A stretch of DNA of 64,000 nucleotides from Bacillus sp. J37 (GTDB taxonomy: Bacteria; Bacillota; Bacilli; Bacillales; Bacillaceae). Positions 57,450 to 64,000 of the stretch are shown here, in pieces. Numbering within the stretch: position 1 is the stretch's first letter; each line of letters begins with the position of its first letter. The position numbers and the translations under genes were made by a program. Location: the NCBI RefSeq assembly GCF_000518865.1, contig NZ_JAEK01000013.1, forward strand, positions 51,259-115,258, given 5' to 3'. The notes beneath the pieces were generated by a model. The model saw only the letters and a list, made by a program, of their open reading frames with translations. It had not been told where the DNA came from and made no database searches.

Positions 57450-59972
57450 ATGTTTGTTTTAACAGAAGAGACGGTCAAAATGAGGGAGTTTTGGGTGGAG
57501 CAGCTCTCAGGTGAACGGCCATCAAACATGCTTTTACCTGATGAACTAAGGACATCCAACTCGATGCAGCCTGCAATCGGTTTGGTAGAAATAAATACAG
57601 TCGATGATACATTTGAAAGTCTTACGCAATACTGCAAAGAATCAGACTTTCTCTGGTATTGCTTTTTGTTTGCCAGTCTAAACGTTTGCTTATATAAATA
57701 CTCAGCCTATCAGGATTTTGTAATAGGTTCACCTCCAAAAGGTGAAAGGAGTTCAAGTGAAAGCATCTTACCAATCCGTACCAAAATGGATCCGGAAATG
57801 AGTTTCAAAGAATGGGTCCTACAAGTGAGAGAAAGGCTGGCTGCTGCATATGAATACCAACAGTTTCCATTAGATTTTCTGATAAGTGAGCTTGGAATAT
57901 CTGTAGAAGGTGAAACAAATTCTTTGATTAATTTTGTGGCATCTTTTGAAGGGTTACATGCTCCCTATACATGTAAAACAAATGAGCAAACAATCCAGAT
58001 TTTATTCAGTCGAAGTGGGGAAAAACTTGGGATCAAGCTGCAGTATCCATCTGAGTATTATACAAAAGAAACCATCAATCTATTCGTACACTGTTTTAAT
58101 CATATACTTCAATCAGCTGTACGCCATATCAACAAACCTATTAAGGAATTGTCGATATGCTCGTCAGAAGAAGAACAAACTATTTTGAACAAATTCAATA
58201 TACAGCTTGCAAAGGCTGAAGAAAAAAAGACAATAGCTGGATTTTTTGAACAGCAAATAGTCAATTATATTGACAAGATCGCTTTAATTGATAAGGACAG
58301 GCAGATGACCTACAGTGAGCTGGATCATCAATCGAACAAGGTAGCTGCTGATCTCCAAAAAAATTGGAACATCAAGCCTAATGAGTTCGTAGCAGTTTAC
58401 ATGAATCGCGGGATAGATTATATCGTATCAATTTTGGCCATCTTAAAGGCAGGCGGAGCCTATGTACCACTTGATATCGATTATCCAAATGAGCGGATTC
58501 AATACATTTTAAAAGATAGTAAGGCAAAATTAGTACTTACTGATCATAAAACGGAAAAACTGACCAACGACTCAATACCTATCCTACAAGTCTCTGAATT
58601 ACTAGAGGGAGAAAAGCAACATTTAGACATCTCGAATTCTACTAAATCTGAGGATTTGGCTTATCTTTTATATACTTCGGGAACAACAGGAATTCCAAAA
58701 GGGACATTGATTGAACAGCGCAATGTCATTCATTTAGTAGGTGATCCGGACTATTTAACATTCAATTCACAAACTTGTATGTTACAGGCATCATCTGTTG
58801 TTTTTGACTTATCAACTCTCGAAATATGGGGGACCTTACTAAATGGCGGTACTCTGGTGCTCGTGGACAAACATACCTTAATAGAACCTATGAAATTAGA
58901 AGCTGCCATTCAGAAATATAAAGTCAACTCAGCTATTTTGACAACGGCCCTTTTTCATCATGTAGCAAGCCATCGACCTGAGTTATTCAAAAAACTCAAC
59001 CAATTATTAACAGGAGGAGAGACACTATCAGCTGTATTAGCAGACAAGGCTCTCCAAATGAACCCTGAACTTAAACTGGTTAATGCATACGGACCAACTG
59101 AATGTACAGTGTTGACAACAGCACATAATGTGAAAAATGGTGAAAAAGGCAATATTCCAATCGGAAAACCAGTCAAGGGTACAAATGTCAAGATAATCGG
59201 AGTAGACGGACAGATTCAGCCTATAGGTGTTCTTGGCGAATTGTGTATTGCAGGTAATGGTGTTGGTCGAGGTTACTTAAATAAACCAGAAACAACATGT
59301 GAACATTTTATACCAGATAAGGATCAGGAAAATCGAATGTTGTACAAAACAGGTGACCTTGCAAGATGGCGTACAGATGGAAGCATTGAATTTCTAGGAC
59401 GTAAAGACCGACAAGTGAAGTTACGTGGATATCGAATTGAACTTGGTGAAATTGAAAATTGCCTCCTTAATCACAAGAATATCCTTGAAACAGTCGTTCT
59501 TCCAATTGAAGTAAACAAGGAACAAATACTGTGTGCATTTATCGTCCAAACAGCTGAAGTGGATGCAGATGTCTACGATCTTCAAATGTATATGAAGCAA
59601 ACATTACCAGAATATATGGTTCCTGCTGCATTTGTTCCGATTCACCGAATTCCATTAACAGTAAGTGGAAAATTGGATGTTGCTAGGCTTCCAGTTCCGA
59701 CTGAACTTCATTTTGGTATCCAACAAAAAAAGAATGATAGATTACCCCAAAGTGAGGAAGAAAGGAAGGTTGCTGCCATTTGGTCAGATATATTAGGCGT
59801 TCAACAAATCACACTTGATCACAATTTCTTTGAATTAGGCGGGCACTCACTAAAGTTAATTCTGCTTGCTGAACAGCTGCAACAAGCCGGATATTCAGTC
59901 AATACAATGGATTTGTACAAATACCCGACTATTGCTAGTTTCCTAGAAAATCAATGGAAGCAGAGAAATTAA
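57450..59972 (+). CDS. NRPS partial C-A-T
   Basis: This 840-residue protein is called from ATG 57450, placed by AAAAAGGGGGAAGG; an ATG at 57426 overlaps that site. The first 240 residues equal only the C-terminal lobe of a condensation domain (EFWVEQLSG, DFVIGSPP, QFPLDFLISELG); the lobe with HHxxxDG is missing. A complete adenylation domain follows (YTSGTTGIPKG near 407, hand-read code DLLILGAVL, unassigned) and a carrier GGHS (Ser800). No thioesterase, reductase or terminal C follows. The complete C domain ending the previous protein probably supplies the catalytic activity. Confidence 0.88.
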   Translation: MFVLTEETVKMREFWVEQLSGERPSNMLLPDELRTSNSMQPAIGLVEINTVDDTFESLTQYCKESDFLWYCFLFASLNVCLYKYSAYQDFVIGSPPKGERSSSESILPIRTKMDPEMSFKEWVLQVRERLAAAYEYQQFPLDFLISELGISVEGETNSLINFVASFEGLHAPYTCKTNEQTIQILFSRSGEKLGIKLQYPSEYYTKETINLFVHCFNHILQSAVRHINKPIKELSICSSEEEQTILNKFNIQLAKAEEKKTIAGFFEQQIVNYIDKIALIDKDRQMTYSELDHQSNKVAADLQKNWNIKPNEFVAVYMNRGIDYIVSILAILKAGGAYVPLDIDYPNERIQYILKDSKAKLVLTDHKTEKLTNDSIPILQVSELLEGEKQHLDISNSTKSEDLAYLLYTSGTTGIPKGTLIEQRNVIHLVGDPDYLTFNSQTCMLQASSVVFDLSTLEIWGTLLNGGTLVLVDKHTLIEPMKLEAAIQKYKVNSAILTTALFHHVASHRPELFKKLNQLLTGGETLSAVLADKALQMNPELKLVNAYGPTECTVLTTAHNVKNGEKGNIPIGKPVKGTNVKIIGVDGQIQPIGVLGELCIAGNGVGRGYLNKPETTCEHFIPDKDQENRMLYKTGDLARWRTDGSIEFLGRKDRQVKLRGYRIELGEIENCLLNHKNILETVVLPIEVNKEQILCAFIVQTAEVDADVYDLQMYMKQTLPEYMVPAAFVPIHRIPLTVSGKLDVARLPVPTELHFGIQQKKNDRLPQSEEERKVAAIWSDILGVQQITLDHNFFELGGHSLKLILLAEQLQQAGYSVNTMDLYKYPTIASFLENQWKQRN

Positions 59973-60048
59973 TATACCATTTCTAAAAACGATGACCATT
60001 GGACTCTGGATAAAGGAGAAAGAGATAGCACTGGATTTAGAATACTAG

Positions 60049-60101
60049 CTTTCTAAAGAAGGTCTTTATCTTTCTTCGGATTTTTAATCTTCTTTAGAGA
60101 G
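60049..60101 (+). other. large hairpin between NRPS and hydroxylase genes
   Basis: CTTTCTAAAGAAG (60049-60061) pairs with CTTCTTTAGAGAG (60089-60101), one G-U pair, across a 27-base pyrimidine-rich loop. The distal arm abuts the GGGGAGAAA ribosome site of the next gene, so it could modulate translation. No T-tract follows the stem. Confidence 0.45.
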
Positions 60102-60117
60102 CGGGGAGAAATCTCTC

Positions 60118-60636
60118 ATGGTTTTACTAGTAAAACTGGTTATTTATTTTTTAATCTGGAGTTTATATTCATATGTAATACACAGAATCGCCCATATCCC
60201 TAGTAAGAAAAATCCATTGCTAAAAATCCATCTTGTTCATCACAGGGTAAAGTATGATGATTCGTTTTTCCCTGAATGGCCAAACTTTTTCTTCTGGTTC
60301 GGATCATGGCGCGCTTCACTAGATGTTTGGATCACGTTGACACTTCCAGTTGTCATCATTGCAATAATAGATCCTGTACCCGGTGTGATATTACTCGTCT
60401 TTCATTATTTATACGAGGTATTTTTGGCTGGAAATGTTGTTGATCATAACCCAAATATTAAGGGAAGGGTTACACGTTACTTTGCAATTGGGCAGTACCA
60501 TGTCAGACATCATGAGGTTTATCGTGCTAATTACGGTTTTTTTATTACCTTATGGGACCGTCTATTCGGTACAGTCCATCAAAAGCCAAGTCATTCACAA
60601 AAAGTGAAAAATAAAGACATGACACAAATAAAATGA
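60118..60636 (+). CDS. fatty acid hydroxylase/sterol desaturase-family membrane protein
   Basis: This 172-residue integral membrane protein carries the di-iron histidine set of the family: H22-x3-H26 (HRIAH), H38-x2-H41-H42 (HLVHH), D109-H110-N and H128-x2-H131-H132 (HVRHH). It is shorter than many family members but keeps all clusters. Such enzymes insert oxygen into C-H bonds of lipids, carotenoids or amide-linked acyl chains. In this cluster it might hydroxylate the acyl leader or the peptide; this is inferred. It sits 16 bp before the lyase-like gene. Confidence 0.82.
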   Translation: MVLLVKLVIYFLIWSLYSYVIHRIAHIPSKKNPLLKIHLVHHRVKYDDSFFPEWPNFFFWFGSWRASLDVWITLTLPVVIIAIIDPVPGVILLVFHYLYEVFLAGNVVDHNPNIKGRVTRYFAIGQYHVRHHEVYRANYGFFITLWDRLFGTVHQKPSHSQKVKNKDMTQIK

Positions 60637-60652
60637 ATGGAGGGAGAATGGG

Positions 60653-62110
60653 TTGAAAGTAGATAATTTGTTTCATGAAGAGACACTATCAGGAAGAATT
60701 TCGGCTTCTCCAAGCATGCTATTGCATGAAGAGATACTCAAACCCCAATTTGATTATGAATTGAAGCATTTATTACCTTATTATATTCAGATCGAAGAAG
60801 TCATGACGGTTGAATATGAACGATTGGGCTTGATAAGTAAAGAATCGATGGTTGAAATCGTCAATCTTCTAAATCAAATAACAAAAGAAAATATCACGGC
60901 AGATCCAAAAAGTAATATGTCTGACATCTGCTTTGCGATTGAACAGTATGTAGAATCCCGATTGGAACATCCTGTCCCTAATTGGCATGTTGACCGCAGC
61001 AGGAATGATGTACAAGCTACTGCACAACTTATGTTTGCTCGTGAAAATGTATTGACCATCATGGAAGAAATAACAGTACTTATTGAAGAAGTGATGACAT
61101 TATCAAACGAGCATTTGTCTGTTCCTATGCCAGGCTATACCCACTATCAATCTGCCCAAATCATTACAGTAGGTTTTTACTTTACAGCAGTTAGTGAAGT
61201 CCTGCAAAAGTCTTTGAATAGAATGATGAAAATCTATGATGAGATGAATAAATGTCCATTAGGTTCAGGAGCAATGTCAGGCATGGAGCTTAAATGGAAT
61301 CGAGCCGAAATGGCAAGTAAACTAGGCTTTCAAGATTCATCCCATGCATTAGTAAGTGTAGCTTCAAAGGAATGGATGCTGCAAATTGCTGCAGAATGTT
61401 CGAATGTAGCAACTGCAATAAGCCGATTTGTCACAGACCTTATTACTTGGGGCAGCAGTGAATATAAATTCTTTGTTTTGCCTGACGAAATGTCAGGGAT
61501 ATCATCAGCAATGCCGCAAAAAAAGAATTATCCGATTCTTGAACGAATCCGGGGACGTAGCGTACATGTCAATTCCTATTATTTTGACATGCTTAATGCC
61601 CAGCGTAATACACCCTTTACCAATCTTGTAGAGACAGCTAAAGAAGGGGGAAGCAATTTTTACCCGATGATCACTTGTATGAAAAGTGTGTTTAAGCTTT
61701 ATACAGCAGTGATCAAAGAGGTGGAATTCAATAAAGAACATATGTATGAAATGTGTGCAAATGATTATTTTGGAGGGTTTTCTCTAGCAAATATACTAAC
61801 TTTGCAATGCTCAATTCCATATCGTCAATCCCAAATTATATCAGGAAAATATATAGTAGCCATGAATGAACAAAATCGTAAGCCAATTGAAGTAGACCTT
61901 TCATTTTTAAATGATTTATGCGAAAAGTATGGGTATAAATCGTCACTCACAGAAGATCAGTTAATAGAAATCTTTAGCGTCACGGAAAGCCTTTCAAGAA
62001 AAAGGACTCAAGGCTCAACAAATCCAGCAGAAATAAAGAAATTGATTGACCAACAAAAAGCTATTTTAAGAGAACAGAAAGAGCAAATCGCTGACCTTAT
62101 AAGAAAATAA
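60653..62110 (+). CDS. argininosuccinate lyase-family protein
   Basis: This 485-residue member of the aspartase/fumarase/argininosuccinate-lyase superfamily has the ASL segments in diverged form: DRSRNDVQAT (ASL usually SRNDQVAT), GYTHYQSAQ with the catalytic His, GSGAMSGME and the flexible loop SSAMPQKKNYP with the catalytic Ser. Enzymes of this fold release fumarate from N-substituted aspartates. TTG 60653 follows GGAGGGAG. No arginine genes are nearby; its neighbour is a cysteine-synthase homologue, so a biosynthetic role making 2,3-diaminopropionate or moving an aspartate nitrogen is more likely than arginine synthesis. Confidence 0.82.
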   Translation: MKVDNLFHEETLSGRISASPSMLLHEEILKPQFDYELKHLLPYYIQIEEVMTVEYERLGLISKESMVEIVNLLNQITKENITADPKSNMSDICFAIEQYVESRLEHPVPNWHVDRSRNDVQATAQLMFARENVLTIMEEITVLIEEVMTLSNEHLSVPMPGYTHYQSAQIITVGFYFTAVSEVLQKSLNRMMKIYDEMNKCPLGSGAMSGMELKWNRAEMASKLGFQDSSHALVSVASKEWMLQIAAECSNVATAISRFVTDLITWGSSEYKFFVLPDEMSGISSAMPQKKNYPILERIRGRSVHVNSYYFDMLNAQRNTPFTNLVETAKEGGSNFYPMITCMKSVFKLYTAVIKEVEFNKEHMYEMCANDYFGGFSLANILTLQCSIPYRQSQIISGKYIVAMNEQNRKPIEVDLSFLNDLCEKYGYKSSLTEDQLIEIFSVTESLSRKRTQGSTNPAEIKKLIDQQKAILREQKEQIADLIRK

Positions 62111-62166
62111 ACGATAAGAGTGGAATCTCGATTGCCTAGCTCCTGAATAGGTATAGTAAGAAAAAT

Positions 62167-63219
62167 ATGACTGAGGGTGTGAGGATCTTGTATCAAAATA
62201 TTATCGAAACCATTGGTAATACTCCTTTAGTTAAACTTCGTCTTGATAAGCAGTCGATTGGGGAAGTTTACGCAAAATTAGAACTACAGAACCCATTTGG
62301 TATGAAAGATCGAGTGGCAAAGAACGCAATTCTTGCAGCAAAGGAATCTGGTGATTTACAGGATGGCCAACCTATTTTTGAGAGTTCATCAGGTACATTG
62401 GCATGTGGAATCGCACTGGTTGGTACTTCACTTGGCCACCCTGTACATATTGTCACAGATCCAAGATTAGATTCAATCACTCGAGCAAAATTACACTCTC
62501 TAGGTTGTCATGTGCATGTGGTGGATAAAATGGGAGCTCAAGGATGGCAGGGAGGCCGCTTGGAATTATTGCATAGATTGTTGGAGCAACACCCGGATGG
62601 ATATTGGTTAAGACAATATGAAAATCCCTCTAACCCTGAATCATATACCGGTTTAGCCCAAGAGTTGATTGATGATCTTGGACAAGTAGATATCTTGATT
62701 GTTGCAGTCGGAACTGGAGGATCTATCTCTGGAACAGCACGGGAATTAAAAAAATACAATCCAAATTGTAAAGTAATCGCTGTTGATGCAACGGGAAGTG
62801 TTATTTTTGGCCAACCAGATAGGCCTGACCGCCTGCAGGGTGGAATTGGGAACTCATTAGTTGCCGGAAATGTTGATCATACTTTAATTGATGAGGTACA
62901 CTGGCTAAATGATCAAGAGGCGTATGCTGCTACACATGTACTCGCAAGACATGAAAAAATATTCGCCGGCAATTCTTCCGGTTCTGTTTATGCTGTTGCC
63001 AGGTGGGTAAGCCGCTTTGTCGAACCAAACACGAAAATAGCTGCTATATTTCCAGATCGCGGTGACCGTTATGCAAACACTATTTACAATCATGATTACC
63101 TTAAAACGAAAGGAATTAATGTGGAACTCGACTTTGATCCAAAACAAGTAGATAAAAATGATGTTGTTCATTCATGGTCTTACGCATCATATCGTGAAAA
63201 GACAGTTTTGAAAATATAA
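62167..63219 (+). CDS. cysteine synthase-family PLP enzyme (SbnA-like)
   Basis: This 350-residue fold-type II PLP enzyme has GNTPLVKL, the Schiff-base lysine in NPFGMKDR, the substrate loop ESSSGTLACG (SSGT rather than the usual SGNTG), GTGGSISG for phosphate binding and a late AGNSSGS. SbnA-type members condense O-phospho- or O-acetylserine with the amine of another amino acid. The usual partner SbnB (dehydrogenase) is absent, but a lyase homologue lies just upstream. ATG 62167 has a poor ribosome site; TTG 62188 is an alternative start. Confidence 0.82.
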   Translation: MTEGVRILYQNIIETIGNTPLVKLRLDKQSIGEVYAKLELQNPFGMKDRVAKNAILAAKESGDLQDGQPIFESSSGTLACGIALVGTSLGHPVHIVTDPRLDSITRAKLHSLGCHVHVVDKMGAQGWQGGRLELLHRLLEQHPDGYWLRQYENPSNPESYTGLAQELIDDLGQVDILIVAVGTGGSISGTARELKKYNPNCKVIAVDATGSVIFGQPDRPDRLQGGIGNSLVAGNVDHTLIDEVHWLNDQEAYAATHVLARHEKIFAGNSSGSVYAVARWVSRFVEPNTKIAAIFPDRGDRYANTIYNHDYLKTKGINVELDFDPKQVDKNDVVHSWSYASYREKTVLKI

Positions 63220-63253
63220 AACCGACTACAATTAGAAATGAGTTGACATATAA

Positions 63254-63691
63254 ATGGAAATAACATTATTTGAAGAAAAGGACCTCTTGGCATGTACGAA
63301 TACATTTATGGAAGTCTTTAATCAGGAACCGTGGAATGATGAATGGACAAAGGAAACGGCAAAGAATTATTTAGAAGATTTCACACGTACGCCCGGCTTT
63401 AAAGGGATTGTCGCTTTTAATGAGGAAAAAATGATAGGATTTCTTTTCGGAACTCTAAAACATTGGTGGAGTGGAGACGAATTTTTCATCAATGAAATGT
63501 GTGTAGTGGCTGACAAACAAAATTCCGGGATTGGAACAATGATGATGAATGTTTTAATAAAAGAATTAGAATCAGACGGAGTAAGCATGATCTCACTATT
63601 AACTGACAGAGGGATACCGGCTGAAGACTTTTACAAAAAACACGGATTCTCTGAAATAGAACGATTAGTGTTTTTAAGCAGGAGCATGTAA
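63254..63691 (+). CDS. GNAT-family N-acetyltransferase
   Basis: This 145-residue single-domain GNAT has the acetyl-CoA segment INEMCVVADKQNSGIGTMMM (about 77-96, with the Q/RxxGxG-type loop degenerate as NSGIG) and the ending DFYKKHGFSE. It resembles small antibiotic-modifying acetyltransferases in size and layout. As the last gene of the cluster it is a candidate self-resistance enzyme acting on the amine-bearing product, comparable in role to ZmaR or EdeQ; this is inference. A tailoring role is possible too. Confidence 0.75.
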   Translation: MEITLFEEKDLLACTNTFMEVFNQEPWNDEWTKETAKNYLEDFTRTPGFKGIVAFNEEKMIGFLFGTLKHWWSGDEFFINEMCVVADKQNSGIGTMMMNVLIKELESDGVSMISLLTDRGIPAEDFYKKHGFSEIERLVFLSRSM

Positions 63692-63706
63692 GGGACAGAG
63701 GGACAG
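63691..63706 (+). repeat. tandem octamer AGGGACAG x2
   Basis: AGGGACAG is repeated exactly twice directly after the GNAT start-to-stop frame and before the IS end. It may be part of an insertion junction or of a dispersed element; only this copy is visible in the window. Confidence 0.5.
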
Positions 63707-63716
63707 GTTTGAGGTG

Positions 63717-63753
63717 CACCCCAATTGTTAGACACAATTAACAATTGGAGGTG
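63717..63753 (+). other. inverted repeat covering the transposase ribosome site
   Basis: CCAATTGTT (63721-63729) pairs with AACAATTGG (63740-63748), and flanking CACC/AGGTG extends the stem, so the GGAGGTG ribosome site of the transposase is inside or next to the stem. In read-through transcripts this could hide the site and limit transposase synthesis. Confidence 0.5.
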
Positions 63754-63761
63754 CTTTTTTC

Positions 63762-64000
63762 ATGAAGAAATATCACTTAGAATTTAAACTACAAGCTGTA
63801 AATACCTACCTGGAAGGTGCCGATTCTATAAGAAAAATAGCTAAAAAGTATAAGATTAGTAAATCTATGTTACATAGGTGGATAGTGAGATATCAAATTC
63901 ATGGCGTAGCTGGCTTACAAGAATCCTATACAAATTACTCTGTTGAGTTTAAAATGGACGTACTTAACTATATGAGAGAGATGGGAGCGTCCATCGAAGA
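63762..64000 (+). CDS. IS3-family transposase OrfA, N-terminal part
   Basis: ATG 63762 follows GGAGGTGC and the frame is open to the window end, 79 codons. It encodes two helix-turn-helix-like repeats, EFKLQAVNTYLEGADSIRKI with KKYKISKSMLHRWIVRYQ and then the start of a second EFKMDVLNYM unit. This is the arrangement of IS150-type OrfA proteins that recognise the IS ends. OrfB with the DDE domain would lie outside the window. Confidence 0.82.
   Translation, partial: MKKYHLEFKLQAVNTYLEGADSIRKIAKKYKISKSMLHRWIVRYQIHGVAGLQESYTNYSVEFKMDVLNYMREMGASIE

Larger units (their letters stand above)
63710..64000 (+). mobile_element. IS3-family insertion sequence, left end (partial)
   Basis: The element seems to begin at TGAGGTGCACCCC (63710 onward), resembling IS3-family terminal repeats, and continues past the window with the orfA-type transposase gene. 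The right end and target duplication are outside the window, so the exact boundary is not proven. Confidence 0.7.

Noticed and set aside
59840..59972. C-terminal thioesterase on the last synthetase
   Set aside because: The protein ends about 40 residues after the carrier serine, and no GxSxG is present.
60653..62110. Housekeeping argininosuccinate lyase (argH)
   Set aside because: Signature motifs are diverged and there are no arginine genes around it; it is embedded between cluster genes.

Overview
The window is AT-rich, every convincing gene lies on the + strand, ribosome binding sites are strong AGGAGG types, and TTG or GTG starts are frequent. With NCS1, FadR/GntR and Sfp-type genes and an IS3-family element, this points to a soil Bacillales (Bacillaceae-like) bacterium. 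This is inferred from style and gene content; no marker gene is present.

Layout. (1) 1-4414, sugar or sugar-acid utilisation and debris: the end of a TIM-barrel sugar epimerase, a Gfo/Idh/MocA oxidoreductase, an enolase-superfamily dehydratase/racemase, a gene-tail remnant and a chimeric, frameshifted aldo/keto reductase pseudogene. (2) 4626-19050, a catabolic island: a five-gene Opp/Dpp-type ABC importer, two paralogous NtaA/SnaA/DszA-type flavin monooxygenases, a CodA-like amidohydrolase, an SDR, an NCS1 permease, an FMN reductase and a FadR-type GntR regulator. A FadR-like operator core (TGGTAAGACCA) occurs before both transcription units. (3) 19222-24838, a second FadR-type regulator, a tandem palindromic operator, a polar amino-acid ABC importer, a ureohydrolase and a DUF1989 protein, suggesting use of a guanidino or ureido compound. 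(4) 25337-63691, a large NRPS-PKS cluster. (5) 63710-64000, the left end of an IS3-family element.

The cluster is the main find. The first synthetase is C-A-T-E with a hand-read Asn code (DLTKIGEVG), so it should make N-acyl-D-Asn. The exporter gene at 49033 fuses a secreted serine peptidase of the ClbP type to a cyclic-peptide ABC exporter, the ZmaM architecture of zwittermicin A. Together they indicate a prodrug system in which the acyl-D-Asn leader is removed during export. The line continues as C-A-T-KS-(dead AT)-KR-T, then C-A-T-C-A(GNAT insert)-T, then C-A-T-C, then (partial C)-A-T. It has no integrated thioesterase, no functional acyltransferase, a complete GNAT-like domain inserted inside one adenylation domain, and a stray C-terminal condensation lobe.

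Accessory genes include two type II thioesterases, an Sfp-type activating enzyme, an ATP-grasp ligase, a PLP aminotransferase, a membrane di-iron hydroxylase, an argininosuccinate-lyase homologue next to a cysteine-synthase homologue (possibly an aspartate-dependent route to 2,3-diaminopropionate) and a small GNAT that may give self-resistance. I recognise no known cluster with this exact combination.
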